Below are positions 52,813 through 63,062 of a stretch of 64,000 nt of DNA, piece by piece. The notes under the pieces were generated by a model. The model was given only the letters and a program-made list of their open reading frames with translations. It had not been told where the DNA came from and ran no database searches. Source of the stretch: Lentzea jiangxiensis (lineage in GTDB: Bacteria; Actinomycetota; Actinomycetes; Mycobacteriales; Pseudonocardiaceae); the NCBI RefSeq assembly GCF_900104175.1, contig NZ_FNIX01000001.1, forward strand, positions 1,191,975 through 1,255,974, in the 5' to 3' direction. A program made the position numbers and the translations under genes. Each line of letters opens with the position of its first letter. Position 1 is the stretch's first letter.

Positions 52813-53982
52813 TTGGCCGTCAAGTCGTTCTGGCTGCACATGAACAGCACGCCCGTGTCCGGTGAAATGATCGAACTGGAAGCGCGAAGGCGTTCGCACG
52901 TCGTTGTGAACGCCTGGGAGAAGGACCTCGCCGCGAAGCTCAAGGCGGCCAACCCGGAGATCAGGACGTTCGTCTACAAGGACCTGTCCTCGACCCGCGA
53001 CTACGCCTGCGCGAACGGCGTCGACGACGCCGACCTCCCCACCGGCGTCGGGTACTGCGAGGCGGACCCCTCCTGGTTCCTGCGCGGTGCCGACGGCCGG
53101 CGGTTCGAGTACGAGGGCTACCCCGGCCACTGGCAGATGGACGTCGGCAACACCGCCTACCAGAACGCCTGGGCCGAGAACGTGGTCGCGTCCTCGGCGA
53201 AGGCCTTCGACGGCGTGTTCATGGACAACGCGCTGTTCGCCTGCGACACCTACCACCCCGGCGTCTGCCCGACGGCGTACCCGACCGACGCGGCGATGCG
53301 CGAGGCGTACGTCTCGATGCTCGCGAACACGAGGCAGAAGTTCGTCGACGCGGGCCTCGAGACCATCGCGAACCTGTCCGGCGCCCGCCTGCACGAGGGC
53401 GCCTGGGACTCCTACGCCGAACACCTCGACGGCGGCTTCGACGAGTGGTGGCTGACCTTCGGCGACACCTACCTGCTCGCCGAGTACCCGCAGGGCTGGA
53501 GCAGGCAGATCGCCCAGGTCACCGCCAACGAGGCCAAGGGCAGGACCACCTGGGTGCAACCGCACCACAGCGGCGCCGAGCAGCCGTTCCGCTACGCCTT
53601 CGCGAGCTACCTGCTCGCCGCCGGGTCCCGCACGGCGATCTCCGAGATCGAGCAGACCGACCGCTACGACACCCCGTCGCCGTGGCGCGCGGAGTACGAC
53701 TGGGACCTCGGTGACCCGCTCGGCCCGCACCGCGAGGTGGCGGAGAACGTGCACCAGCGCGACTTCGAGTGCGGCACGGTGATCGTCAACGCGAACAGGA
53801 CCGGCAGCGCCCCTGTCACGGTGGGGCTCGCGGAGACCCAGGAGGACGAGCGCGGCGCGCCGGTCAGCTCCGTGGCGTTGCCGGGGACGAGCGGAACCGT
53901 GCTGCGCAAGACCTGTCAGAGCGTGCGGTCGTCGTGCACCGGCTCCGGCCGGGCGACCATCACCGGGCACGAGGCGTGGTAG
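52813..53982 (+). CDS. Putative glycoside hydrolase (GHL15-like)
   Basis: The 389-residue protein resembles the hypothetical glycosyl hydrolase family GHL15: VVVNAWEKDLAAKLKAANPEIRTFVYKDLSS, FDGVFMDNALFACD with the likely catalytic aspartate, GGFDEWWLTFGD, and a C-terminal small beta domain ending near the stop. Cysteine pairs (YACANG/GYCEAD, FACD/GVCPT) suggest an extracytoplasmic protein, yet the TTG start at 52813 offers no clear signal peptide. The true start may lie in the ~95 bases upstream. It interrupts the dcw cluster. Confidence 0.7.
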   Translation: MAVKSFWLHMNSTPVSGEMIELEARRRSHVVVNAWEKDLAAKLKAANPEIRTFVYKDLSSTRDYACANGVDDADLPTGVGYCEADPSWFLRGADGRRFEYEGYPGHWQMDVGNTAYQNAWAENVVASSAKAFDGVFMDNALFACDTYHPGVCPTAYPTDAAMREAYVSMLANTRQKFVDAGLETIANLSGARLHEGAWDSYAEHLDGGFDEWWLTFGDTYLLAEYPQGWSRQIAQVTANEAKGRTTWVQPHHSGAEQPFRYAFASYLLAAGSRTAISEIEQTDRYDTPSPWRAEYDWDLGDPLGPHREVAENVHQRDFECGTVIVNANRTGSAPVTVGLAETQEDERGAPVSSVALPGTSGTVLRKTCQSVRSSCTGSGRATITGHEAW

Positions 53983-54728
53983 AGCGCCGCCCGCGTGGTG
54001 AGCCCGACCCCGTCGTGCTGTCCGCCGCGACCCACCACGACGAGGTCGGAGTCCAGATCGGCCAGGGCCTCGTGCGGGTGGCGTGACTCCACCAGGACCT
54101 CGGGGGTCAGCTCGGGGGCCGTGGTGCGCAGCAGCAGCACCGCCCGGCGCACCGCCGCCTCGTCGCGCGGCGCGGTCCCGCCGTGCTGGGCCGGCGGGTG
54201 GACGTGCAGCAGCCGCAGCGACGCCCGGCGGGTGCGGCAGAGCTCGACCGCGCGCCGCAGCACGACCGCGTCCTCGCACCCGCCGACGGCCGCGGTGACC
54301 CAGCCGTACTCGCCGCGGATCGCCTTCGGGCGGCCGCGGACGACCACGACGCCGCACCGAGCGCGGCGCAGCACCGGGAGGACGAGGGACCCCAGACCCA
54401 GGCTGCGGTGCTGTTCTCCCCTGCACCCCAGGACCAGGGTCGCGCTGGAGTCCGACGCCCCCACCAGTGCGGCCACCGGGTCGTCGCCGCTCGGGCGGAA
54501 GTGCGCGGTGAGCATCGGGAGCCGTTCCAGGACCCGCTGGACCGTCGTGTCGCCGGGGTCCGCGAGGTACACCTGGAGATCCGTCCTGAGCGACCACGCG
54601 TGGCGCGCCGCCCATTCGAAAGCGTGGTACGCGGGTTCGGACGTGTCGACGCCGACCGTCACGGACCTGCTGAAATCGGGGGACCAGAAGGAGAACCTCC
54701 TGGGATCGACCGCCGTACGAGTTCTCAT
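53916..54728 (-). CDS. Tandem universal stress protein
   Basis: The 270-residue protein has two USP domains (~20-145 and ~150-265). The first has VTVGVDTSEPAYHAFEWAARHA and ATLVLGCRGEQHRSLGLGSLVLPVL, close to the ATP-binding G-x2-G-x9-G-S pattern; the second is degenerate (VVVGRGGQHDG). Tandem USPs occur in actinobacteria under dormancy or hypoxia control. It is on the strand opposite to the dcw genes and overlaps the 3' end of the glycosidase gene by 67 bases. Confidence 0.87.
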   Translation of the reverse strand: MRTRTAVDPRRFSFWSPDFSRSVTVGVDTSEPAYHAFEWAARHAWSLRTDLQVYLADPGDTTVQRVLERLPMLTAHFRPSGDDPVAALVGASDSSATLVLGCRGEQHRSLGLGSLVLPVLRRARCGVVVVRGRPKAIRGEYGWVTAAVGGCEDAVVLRRAVELCRTRRASLRLLHVHPPAQHGGTAPRDEAAVRRAVLLLRTTAPELTPEVLVESRHPHEALADLDSDLVVVGRGGQHDGVGLTTRAALYHASCPVMVARPEPVHDDRTL

Positions 54729-54925
54729 CGCCGCCTCCTGCCGCCCTCAACTCCACCGCAGGCGCACGTGCGCTCACAGGGCACTAAGTCACGAAGCGGG
54801 CAGGAACTTGTTCGACCGGACGGGCTCGCCCGCGAAGAGCAGCGTGAACGACCACCCGAACGGGCCATAACCGCCGATCATCACCCGAACGCCAACGCGC
54901 CGCTCGGGTGCCGCGCGCCCGCCGG

Positions 54926-54931
54926 TAGCCT
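54926..54931 (+). promoter_or_regulatory. -10 box (TAGCCT) seven bases before murE
   Basis: TAGCCT is followed by seven bases and the murE GTG, with no Shine-Dalgarno. This suggests that murE and the genes after it have their own leaderless promoter, needed because the minus-strand USP gene breaks the dcw transcript. No -35 was recognised. Confidence 0.35.
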
Positions 54932-54938
54932 CTTGCCC

Positions 54939-56465
54939 GTGCCTGCCAAGCTCGAGGGCAAGGTCGCGACCGCCCCGCCCCGCCCCAACGCCATCCGCCC
55001 TGCTTCCGTGGCTGCTCTCGCCGCGGTCGCCGACGTGCACCTGACCAGGCCAGCGCATGCCGACGTCCAGGTGACGGGGGTGACTCTGCGTGCACAGCAC
55101 GTGATCGCAGGGGACCTCTACGCGGCGCTGCCCGGTGCCCACGCGCACGGTGCCGACTTCGCCGAGACGGCGATCGCGAACGGTGCCGTCGCCGTGCTGA
55201 CGGACGAGGCCGGAGCCGCGCGCGACTCGCTCAAGGACGTGCCCGTGCTCATCCACCCACGACCTCGCGAGGTCGTGGGCCTGCTCGCCGCGCACGTCTA
55301 CGGACAGCCGTCGACGAAGATCAAGCTGTGGGGTGTCACCGGCACGTCCGGCAAGACCACCACCACGTACATGATCGAGTCGGTGCTGCGCGCCGCCGGG
55401 AGGAACACCGGCCTGATCGGCACGGTCGGCACCCGCATCGGCACCGAGCAGCTCGGCAGCTCGCACACGACGCCCGAGGCGCCGGACCTGCAGGCGCTGT
55501 TCGCGGTCATGGCCGAGCGCGGCGTCACCGACGTGGCGATGGAGGTGTCGAGCCACGCGCTGCACATGGGCCGGGTCGCCGCCACCGGGTTCGAGATCGG
55601 CGCGTTCACGAACCTCAGCCAGGACCACCTCGACTTCCACGCCGACATGGAGGAGTACTTCCAGGTCAAGGCGCAGCTGTTCGACGGCCGCGCGCGCAAG
55701 GAGGTCGTCTGCGTCGACGGCGAGTGGGGCCCGAGGCTCGTCAAGGACACGACGATCACCGTCTCCACCACCGGGCCCGCCGACTGGACCGCGAGCGACG
55801 TCGTCGTCAGCGCGACCGGCGAGCAGACGTTCACCGCGCACGGTCCGGACGGCGACATCGAGATCCACCTCCCGCTCGCCGGCAGCTTCAACGTCGCCAA
55901 CGCCCTGCTCGCCATCGCCTGCCTGCACGTCGAGGGCGTCGCGGCCGAGGCGATCCGGGAAGGCCTGAGCACCGTCGGGGTCCCCGGCCGCATGCAGCGC
56001 GTCGACGAGGGCCAGGACTTCACCGCCGTCGTCGACTACTCCCACAAGCCGGCCGCCGTGGCGCTCGCGCTGGACGCCGTGCGCGCCAAGACCGACGGCC
56101 GCGTGATCGTCGTGCTCGGCTGCGGTGGCGACCGCGACCGGGCGAAGCGCCCGCTGATGGGCCAGGCCGCCGCGGAACGCGCCGAAGTGTTGATCATCAC
56201 CGATGACAACCCGAGGAGCGAAGACGCGTCCTCCATTCGGGCCGCCATGCTCGAAGGCGCTCTCGCCACCGCGAACCGGGGCGAGGTGCTGGAAATCGGC
56301 GACCGGAAGCTCGCGATCGAGAAGGCCGTCGAGCTGGCACGTCCGGGGGATGTCGTCGTGGTCGCGGGCAAGGGGCACGAGACGGGACAGGAGATCGCCG
56401 GCGTGGTCCACCCGTTCTCGGACGTCGAGACGCTGACCGCCGCCATCAGAGAGGCGCACCGTTGA
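54939..56465 (+). CDS. murE: UDP-MurNAc-L-Ala-D-Glu:meso-diaminopimelate ligase
   Basis: The 508-residue Mur ligase has ATP-binding GVTGTSGKTTTTYM, the carbamylated-lysine region in EYFQVKAQLFDGR, and D423-N-P-R426, the motif that selects meso-diaminopimelate over lysine. The organism's peptidoglycan is therefore meso-DAP type. GTG 54939 fits the family start; the frame extends upstream over the USP gene without similarity. murF follows with a four-base overlap. Confidence 0.95.
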   Translation: MPAKLEGKVATAPPRPNAIRPASVAALAAVADVHLTRPAHADVQVTGVTLRAQHVIAGDLYAALPGAHAHGADFAETAIANGAVAVLTDEAGAARDSLKDVPVLIHPRPREVVGLLAAHVYGQPSTKIKLWGVTGTSGKTTTTYMIESVLRAAGRNTGLIGTVGTRIGTEQLGSSHTTPEAPDLQALFAVMAERGVTDVAMEVSSHALHMGRVAATGFEIGAFTNLSQDHLDFHADMEEYFQVKAQLFDGRARKEVVCVDGEWGPRLVKDTTITVSTTGPADWTASDVVVSATGEQTFTAHGPDGDIEIHLPLAGSFNVANALLAIACLHVEGVAAEAIREGLSTVGVPGRMQRVDEGQDFTAVVDYSHKPAAVALALDAVRAKTDGRVIVVLGCGGDRDRAKRPLMGQAAAERAEVLIITDDNPRSEDASSIRAAMLEGALATANRGEVLEIGDRKLAIEKAVELARPGDVVVVAGKGHETGQEIAGVVHPFSDVETLTAAIREAHR

Positions 56466-57922
56466 TCGCACTCACGCTCGCCGAGATCGCTGAGATCGTC
56501 GGCGGACGCCTGCACGCCACCGACGGCAGTCCGGTGGTCACCGGCACCATCGAGTTCGACACCCGCAAGATCACCGGGGGCGGCCTCTTCCTGGCACTGC
56601 CCGGCGAACGCGTGGACGGCCACGACTTCGCCGCGCAGGCCGTGGCCTCGGGTGCCGCCGGTGTGCTGGCGGGCCGGGAGGTCGACGCCCCCGCGGTGAT
56701 CGCGCCGCCGGTGCCGACCAGGCACGCCAACGCCTACGTGCTCGCCGGCGACACGAACGGCGAGGGCGCCGCGGTGCTCGAGGCGCTGGCCAAGCTGGCC
56801 CGCCACGTCACGGACCGCCTGGAGGACCTGACGGTCATCGGCATCACCGGCTCGGCGGGCAAGACGTCCACGAAGGACCTCATCGCCCAGGTGCTGCGGC
56901 CGGTCGGCGACGTCGTGGCGCCGCCGGAGTCGTTCAACAACGAGCTGGGCCACCCGTGGACCGCGCTGCGCTCGACCGAGGACACCCGGTTCCTGGTGCT
57001 GGAGCTGTCCGCGCGCGGCATCGGCCACATCGCGAACCTGTGCGAGGTCGCCCCGCCGAAGTTCGGCGCGGTGCTCAACGTCGGCACGGCGCACCTGAGC
57101 GAGTTCGGTTCCCGCGAGGGGATCGCGCAGGGCAAGGGCGAGCTGGTCGAGTCGCTGCCCGAGGACGGCGTCGCCGTCCTCAACGCCGACGACCCGCTGG
57201 TCGCGGGCATGGCGAGCCGCACGAAGGCCAAGGTCGTCCTCGTCGGGGAGAACCCGAAGGCCGACGTCCGCGCCGAGAACATCGTGCTGGACGAACAGGC
57301 CCGTGCGAGCTTCACGCTGAAGACCGCGCGGGGTGACGCCGAGGTCAAGCTCGCGGTCAACGGCACGCACCAGGTCGCCAACGCGCTGGTCGCCGCCGCC
57401 ATCGCCCTCGAGCTCGGTGCCACGCCGGAGGAAGTGGCCCAGCGGCTCGGCAACGCGCAGAGGGTCTCCGCGCACCGCATGGTCATCACGGACCGCGCGG
57501 ACGGCGTGACGGTGATCGACGACGCCTACAACGCGAACCCCGACTCCGTGCGGGCGGCGTTGAAGGCGCTGGCGTCGATCGCGCGCTCCACCACGCCCGC
57601 GCGCCGCAGCTGGGCCGTCCTCGGCCCGATGGCGGAGCTGGGCGACGACGCGGTGCGCGAGCACGACGAGATCGGTCGTCTGGTGGTGCGCCTGGACATC
57701 AGCAAGCTGGTCGTCGTCGGTGAGGCGGCCCGGCCGATGCACCAGGGGGCGCACCTGGAAGGATCTTGGGGCGACGAATCCGTCGCAGTGCCGGACGCCG
57801 ACGCCGCCGTCGCGTTGCTCCAGGGGGAAGTCCGGCCCGGTGACGTAGTGCTGGTCAAGGCATCCAACGCCTATCGCCTGTGGCGCATTGCCGAGGCCCT
57901 GCTGGAGGCAGGAACCAAGTGA
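56462..57922 (+). CDS. murF: UDP-MurNAc-tripeptide:D-Ala-D-Ala ligase
   Basis: The 486-residue ligase adds D-Ala-D-Ala to the UDP-MurNAc tripeptide. It starts at a TTG overlapping the murE stop. ATP loop [13 protein letters not shown], the NNELGHPWT motif, [15 protein letters not shown] and [17 protein letters not shown] are all characteristic of MurF. The stop overlaps mraY by four bases. Confidence 0.95.
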   Translation: MIALTLAEIAEIVGGRLHATDGSPVVTGTIEFDTRKITGGGLFLALPGERVDGHDFAAQAVASGAAGVLAGREVDAPAVIAPPVPTRHANAYVLAGDTNGEGAAVLEALAKLARHVTDRLEDLTVIGITGSAGKTSTKDLIAQVLRPVGDVVAPPESFNNELGHPWTALRSTEDTRFLVLELSARGIGHIANLCEVAPPKFGAVLNVGTAHLSEFGSREGIAQGKGELVESLPEDGVAVLNADDPLVAGMASRTKAKVVLVGENPKADVRAENIVLDEQARASFTLKTARGDAEVKLAVNGTHQVANALVAAAIALELGATPEEVAQRLGNAQRVSAHRMVITDRADGVTVIDDAYNANPDSVRAALKALASIARSTTPARRSWAVLGPMAELGDDAVREHDEIGRLVVRLDISKLVVVGEAARPMHQGAHLEGSWGDESVAVPDADAAVALLQGEVRPGDVVLVKASNAYRLWRIAEALLEAGTK

Positions 57923-59004
57923 AGAGCATCCTGATCGCGGCAGCGATCGCCCTCGCGGTGTCGATCCTGCTGACGCCCTACCTGATCAAGATCTTCTCCC
58001 GGCAGGGTTTCGGCCAGGAGATCCGCGAGGACGGTCCGCAGCACCACAAGACCAAGCGCGGCACGCCGACCATGGGTGGCCTCGCCATCCTGGTCGCGAT
58101 GTGGGCCGGCTACCTCGGCACGCACCTCGTGAACTCGATGTCGGCCTCGGCGTCCGGGCAGACCCCGACGGCGTCGGGCCTGCTCGTGCTGATGCTGACG
58201 ACCTCGCTGGGGCTCGTCGGCTTCCTCGACGACTTCATCAAGATCCGCAAGTCCCGCAACCTGGGCCTGAACAAGACCGCGAAGCTGGTCGGCCAGTTCA
58301 TCGCGACGATCACGTTCGCGATCCTGGTGCTGCAGTTCCCGAACAAGGACGGCCTGACGCCCGCGTCGGTCAACCTGTCGTTCGTCCGCGACATCACCGT
58401 GGTCTCGTTCGGCGTCATCGGGTTCATCGTCTTCTGCTACGGCATGGTCGCCGCGTGGTCGAACGCCGTGAACCTGACCGACGGCCTCGACGGCCTCGCC
58501 GGCGGCTCGTCCGCGATGGTGTTCGGCACGTACGTCGTGATCTCGTTCTGGCAGTGGCGCTACAACTGCTCGAGCTACGCCGTCGCCGGCTGCTACGACG
58601 TCCGCGACCCGCTGGACCTCGCGGTGATCGCCGCGGCCGCGATGGCCGGCTGCATCGGCTTCCTCTGGTGGAACGCCGCCCCCGCCAAGATCTTCATGGG
58701 TGACACCGGCTCCCTCGCGCTCGGCGGCCTCGTCGCCGGTCTCGCGATCGCCACCCGCACCGAGCTGCTGATGATCGTCATCGGTGGCCTGTTCGTGGTC
58801 GAGGCCCTGTCGGTGGCGTTGCAGGTCGCGGTCTTCCGCACCTCACGACGGCGCCTGTTCCGCATGGCACCGTTCCACCACCACTTCGAACTGGCCGGCT
58901 GGGCGGAAACCACGGTCATCATCCGGTTCTGGTTGATGGCGGGCATCTGCTGCATGTTCGGTCTCGGTGTCTTCTACAGCGAGTGGCTGACGGGCGGGTT
59001 CTAG
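57919..59004 (+). CDS. mraY: Phospho-MurNAc-pentapeptide translocase
   Basis: The 361-residue integral membrane enzyme links MurNAc-pentapeptide phosphate to undecaprenyl phosphate (lipid I). About ten transmembrane helices are predicted. The catalytic [24 protein letters not shown], and the HHHFE loop near the C-terminus are present. The GTG start overlaps the murF stop; the frame further upstream belongs to murF sequence. Confidence 0.96.
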   Translation: MKSILIAAAIALAVSILLTPYLIKIFSRQGFGQEIREDGPQHHKTKRGTPTMGGLAILVAMWAGYLGTHLVNSMSASASGQTPTASGLLVLMLTTSLGLVGFLDDFIKIRKSRNLGLNKTAKLVGQFIATITFAILVLQFPNKDGLTPASVNLSFVRDITVVSFGVIGFIVFCYGMVAAWSNAVNLTDGLDGLAGGSSAMVFGTYVVISFWQWRYNCSSYAVAGCYDVRDPLDLAVIAAAAMAGCIGFLWWNAAPAKIFMGDTGSLALGGLVAGLAIATRTELLMIVIGGLFVVEALSVALQVAVFRTSRRRLFRMAPFHHHFELAGWAETTVIIRFWLMAGICCMFGLGVFYSEWLTGGF

Positions 59005-59008
59005 GACG

Positions 59009-60382
59009 ATGACGAAGCTGGCCGGGATGAAGGTGCTGGTCGCCGGTGCTGGAGTGACCGGCCGGTCCGCCGCGGAGGCGTTGCTCGCCGCGGGCGCCGA
59101 GGTCGTGGTGACGGACTCGTCCGCCGACCGCCTCGCGGCGCTCGAGACGCTGCTCGAAGGCGTGGAGCTGGTGCCGGGCCTCACCGCACCTCCCGCCGGC
59201 ACGGCGCTGGTGGTCACGAGCCCGGGCTGGCCGCCGTCGAGCCCGCTGCTCGCGGCCGCGGCGTCGGCGGGCGTCGAGGTGATCGGCGAGGTCGAGCTGG
59301 CCTGGCGGATGGCCGCCGAGCTGGCCGACCCGCCGGTGTGGCTCGCGGTGACGGGAACCAACGGCAAGACGACCACGGTCGGCATGCTGGAGTCGATCCT
59401 GCACGCCGCCGGTGCGGACGCCGTGGCCTGCGGCAACGTCGGCCTGCCCGTCGTGGACGCGCTGCTCGCCGGCCGCCGGGTGCTCGCCGTGGAGCTGTCG
59501 AGCTTCCAGCTGCACTGGGCGCCGTCGGTGCGGCCGCAGGCGGGCGCGCTGCTCAACCTCGCCGAGGACCACCTCGACTGGCACGGCGGCATGCGGGCCT
59601 ACGCGCAGGCGAAGGCCCGCGTGCTCACCGGTGACGTCGCGATCGGCTGGCTCGACGACGACCTGGTCGTCGACCTGCTCGAAGAAGCTCCCGCGCGTGA
59701 CCGCGTCGGGTTCACGCTGGAGGAGCCGGAACCCGGTCAGCTCGGCGTGCGCGACGGCTGGCTGGTCGACCGCGCGTTCGCCGACGACGAGCCGCTGGTC
59801 GAGGTGGCGAAGATCCGCCCGGCCGGTCCTCCCGGCATCGCGGACGCTCTCGCCGCCACGGCTCTTGCGCGCGCGTACGGCGTTCCGTCCGAGGCCGTGC
59901 GCGAAGGCCTGGAAGCGTTCGAACCGGCCGCGCACCGCGCCGTGCTGGTCACCGTCGACGCGGCGGACGTCCGGTACGTCAACGACTCGAAGGCGACGAA
60001 CCCGCACGCCGCCGTGGCCTCGCTGCGGGCTTTCGACAGCGTTGTCTGGATCGCGGGCGGGCTGCTCAAGGGCGCGTCGGTCGAGGACATGGTGCGCACG
60101 GAGGCCCACCGGCTGCGCGGAGCCGTGCTGATCGGCGCCGACCGCCAGGTGATCGCGGACGCACTGGCGAAGCACGCGCCGGACGTGCCGGTGCGCGTGC
60201 TCGACGTCGCCGGGGCCGACGAGCCGATGCAGGCCGTGGTCCGCGCGGCGCGGGAACTGGCGCAGGCCGGTGACACCGTGCTGCTCGCGCCCGCCGCCGC
60301 GTCGATGGACATGTTCAGCGACTACGCACACCGCGGGGTGGCGTTCACGGACGCCGTGAAGGGCCTCACGGGCGGCCGGTAG
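59009..60382 (+). CDS. murD: UDP-MurNAc-L-Ala:D-Glu ligase
   Basis: The 457-residue ligase adds D-glutamate. An N-terminal Rossmann domain (VLVAGAGVTGRSAAEALL) binds the UDP-sugar; the ATP loop is VTGTNGKTTTVGM, followed by ELSSFQLHW and NDSKATNPHAAVASL, the MurD signatures. The length is normal. It begins four bases after the mraY stop. Confidence 0.95.
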   Translation: MTKLAGMKVLVAGAGVTGRSAAEALLAAGAEVVVTDSSADRLAALETLLEGVELVPGLTAPPAGTALVVTSPGWPPSSPLLAAAASAGVEVIGEVELAWRMAAELADPPVWLAVTGTNGKTTTVGMLESILHAAGADAVACGNVGLPVVDALLAGRRVLAVELSSFQLHWAPSVRPQAGALLNLAEDHLDWHGGMRAYAQAKARVLTGDVAIGWLDDDLVVDLLEEAPARDRVGFTLEEPEPGQLGVRDGWLVDRAFADDEPLVEVAKIRPAGPPGIADALAATALARAYGVPSEAVREGLEAFEPAAHRAVLVTVDAADVRYVNDSKATNPHAAVASLRAFDSVVWIAGGLLKGASVEDMVRTEAHRLRGAVLIGADRQVIADALAKHAPDVPVRVLDVAGADEPMQAVVRAARELAQAGDTVLLAPAAASMDMFSDYAHRGVAFTDAVKGLTGGR

Positions 60383-60450
60383 GGTTCGAAACGGCGACAC
60401 GCCCCAGAGGAATCCCCGTTCGAGCGCTTGACACAGGAGACGATGATCTG

Positions 60451-61920
60451 GTGACCGTCGTCGCAGACAAGCCGGGAAACAAGCGGAAGGGCCAACCTGC
60501 GGGCCGCGGCGCCTCCGTGCGCAGCGGGATGACCGCGTGGCTGGGCCGGCCGCTGGCCGACTTCCACCTCCTGCTCGCGATCTTCGGCATGCTCACCGTG
60601 CTCGGCCTGGTGATGGTGCTGTCGGCGTCGGCGCCGGGCCAGGTCGCCTCCGGCGTGTCCGCGTACAGCGTGTTCCAGAAGCAGCTGATCTACGTCTGCG
60701 TCGGCTCGGTGCTGTTCTGGCTGGTGCTGCGGTTCCCGCTGCGGCGGCTGCGGCACCTGTCGACGGCCGCGATGGGCATCGGCGTGCTGCTGCTGGCGCT
60801 GGTGCTGACGCCGCTCGGCGACGTCCGCGGTGGCGCCCGGTCGTGGTTCACCGTCGGGCCGATCTCGTTCCAGCCCATCGAGGCCGTGAAGCTCGCGCTG
60901 GCGTTGTGGGGCGCGCACGTCCTGGTCACCAAGCGAGCGCTGCTGTCGCAGTACCGGCACCTGCTGGTGCCCGTCGTCCCCGTCGCGATGCTGGTGTTCG
61001 CACTGGTCATGCTGCAGCCCGACCTCGGCGGCACCATCACGCTCGGCGTGGTGCTGATCAGCCTGCTGTGGTTCGTCGGCGCCCCGATGCGGTTGTTCGG
61101 CGTGATCGCCGGTGGTGCGGTGGTGGGTGCCGTCGTGCTCGCGATCGGTGCCGCGTACCGCCTGCAGCGCGTGACGACGTTCCTCAACCCCGACGCCGAC
61201 CCGCTGGGCGCGGGTCTGCAGGCGCGGCAGGCGATGTTCGCGCTCGCCGAGGGCGGCCTGTTCGGCAAGGGGCTCGCGCGGGGCAGTTCGCAGTGGCGGT
61301 ACCTGCCCAACGTCGAGTCGGACTTCATCTTCGCCGTCATCGGCGAGGAACTCGGGTTCGTCGGCTGCGGCCTGGTGCTGGCGCTGTTCGGCGGGCTCGC
61401 GTGGGTGGGCCTGCGGATCGCCGCGCGCAACACCGACCCGTGGATCCGGATCGTGGCCGCGACGCTGACGGTGTGGCTCGTCGCGCAGGCCGCGATCAAC
61501 ATCGGCTACGTCGTGCGGCTGCTGCCCGTCACGGGCATCACGCTGCCGATGATCTCCTCCGGCGGCACGTCGATCGTCACGACCATGGTGGTGTTCGGCA
61601 TCCTCGCGAACTGCGCCCGGCACGAGCCCGAGGCCGTGTCGGCGCTGCGGTCGCTCGGCCCCGGCCGCGTCGGCGGGCTGCTGCGGCTGCCCGCGCCCGA
61701 GGCGTACCGGCCGCCGCCCAAGCGCAAGCCCGTCCGCCCCTCCACGCCGCCCCGCGCACCGGGACGCAGCCGGACGCAGCAACTCCCGGTGGTCGACGAA
61801 CGTCGTGTGGCTGGGCGGTCCGCTCCGCCCTCGGAGTACCGTCGCCGCGAAACGCGGCGGGTGAACCAGGGCCGCTCCGAGCAAGGCAGGTCGACCCGCG
61901 GCCGCGGGCGATACAACTGA
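60451..61920 (+). CDS. ftsW: Septal peptidoglycan polymerase FtsW (SEDS)
   Basis: The 489-residue SEDS glycosyltransferase has ten predicted transmembrane helices, with [17 protein letters not shown], the long extracytoplasmic region containing [27 protein letters not shown] (catalytic aspartate in ESDFIF), and [11 protein letters not shown] ~100-residue arginine/proline-rich cytoplasmic tail follows residue ~390, a common actinobacterial addition that may bind FtsZ or kinases. It works with FtsI at the septum. Confidence 0.95.
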   Translation: MTVVADKPGNKRKGQPAGRGASVRSGMTAWLGRPLADFHLLLAIFGMLTVLGLVMVLSASAPGQVASGVSAYSVFQKQLIYVCVGSVLFWLVLRFPLRRLRHLSTAAMGIGVLLLALVLTPLGDVRGGARSWFTVGPISFQPIEAVKLALALWGAHVLVTKRALLSQYRHLLVPVVPVAMLVFALVMLQPDLGGTITLGVVLISLLWFVGAPMRLFGVIAGGAVVGAVVLAIGAAYRLQRVTTFLNPDADPLGAGLQARQAMFALAEGGLFGKGLARGSSQWRYLPNVESDFIFAVIGEELGFVGCGLVLALFGGLAWVGLRIAARNTDPWIRIVAATLTVWLVAQAAINIGYVVRLLPVTGITLPMISSGGTSIVTTMVVFGILANCARHEPEAVSALRSLGPGRVGGLLRLPAPEAYRPPPKRKPVRPSTPPRAPGRSRTQQLPVVDERRVAGRSAPPSEYRRRETRRVNQGRSEQGRSTRGRGRYN

Positions 61921-61958
61921 GTCGAATTTCCCGAGCTCAACACAACCGGAGGCAAGTC

Positions 61959-63062
61959 TTGACCGGGCACCCTGCCCCCAGTGGTCCGTGCGTCGTGGTC
62001 GCCGGCGGTGGCACCGCCGGACACATCGAGCCGGCACTGGCGCTGGCCGACGCGGTCATGCGGCTGCGGCCGGACGCGCGCGTCGTCGCGCTCGGCACCG
62101 AGCGCGGCCTCGAGAGCAAGATCGTTCCAGCCCGCGGGTACCCGCTGGAGCTGATCCCGCCGGTGCCGATGCCGCGCAAGCCCACGCTGGACCTGCTGAA
62201 GCTGCCGCTGAACGTGCGCGGTGCCGTGAAGCAGACGCGTGAGGTGCTGGAGCGCGTCGGCGCGGACGTCGTCGTCGGATTCGGCGGTTACGTGGCGCTG
62301 CCCGCGTACCTGGCCGCACGGGGCCGCGTGCCGATCGTCGTGCACGAGGCGAACGCGAAGGCCGGTCTCGCGAACAAGGTCGGCGCCAAGTTCGCCGAGT
62401 ACGTCGCGGCGGCGGTGCCGGACTCCGGCCTGACCGACGCGCAGATCATCGGCATCCCGCTGCGCCGGTCGATCACGACGCTGAACCGCGCCGCGCTGCG
62501 CGACGAGGCCCGCCGCTTCTTCGGCCTCGACCCGCACGCGCCGACGCTGCTGGTGTTCGGCGGTTCGCAGGGCGCGCGCTCGATCAACGAGGCCGTGGCG
62601 CCCGTGGCGGCCGAGTTCGCCCGTGCCGGCGTCGGAGTGCTGCACGCGTACGGACCGAAGAACACCGTTGCGGTGCAACAGGTTCCCGGCCGGCCGTCGT
62701 ACGTTCCGGTGCCGTACCTGGAGCGCATGGACCTCGCGTACGCCGCCGCGGACGCCGTGCTGTGCCGTTCCGGCGCGATGACCGTCGCCGAGGTGTCGGC
62801 CGTCGGCCTGCCCGCGGTGTTCGTGCCACTGCCCATCGGCAACGGTGAGCAGGCCCTGAACGCCGGTCCGGTCGTCGCCGCCGGTGGTGGCCTGCTGGTG
62901 CCGGACGAGGAGCTGACGCCCGAGAAGGTCGCGTCGCTCGTCGTCCCGCTGGTGGCCGACCGCGACCGGCTGGCCCGGATGTCCGCCGCGACGCTCGGCA
63001 CCGGCCGTCGCGAGGCGGACGAGGTCCTCGCCCTCGCAGTGCTGGATGTGATCAAGAAGTGA
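61959..63062 (+). CDS. murG: Lipid II synthase (UDP-GlcNAc transferase)
   Basis: The 367-residue GT28 glycosyltransferase adds GlcNAc to lipid I on the inner face of the membrane. It has [45 protein letters not shown], the [11 protein letters not shown] linker motif and the C-terminal [17 protein letters not shown] donor site. The start is a TTG with GGAGG seven bases upstream. The stop overlaps murC by four bases. Confidence 0.95.
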   Translation: MTGHPAPSGPCVVVAGGGTAGHIEPALALADAVMRLRPDARVVALGTERGLESKIVPARGYPLELIPPVPMPRKPTLDLLKLPLNVRGAVKQTREVLERVGADVVVGFGGYVALPAYLAARGRVPIVVHEANAKAGLANKVGAKFAEYVAAAVPDSGLTDAQIIGIPLRRSITTLNRAALRDEARRFFGLDPHAPTLLVFGGSQGARSINEAVAPVAAEFARAGVGVLHAYGPKNTVAVQQVPGRPSYVPVPYLERMDLAYAAADAVLCRSGAMTVAEVSAVGLPAVFVPLPIGNGEQALNAGPVVAAGGGLLVPDEELTPEKVASLVVPLVADRDRLARMSAATLGTGRREADEVLALAVLDVIKK

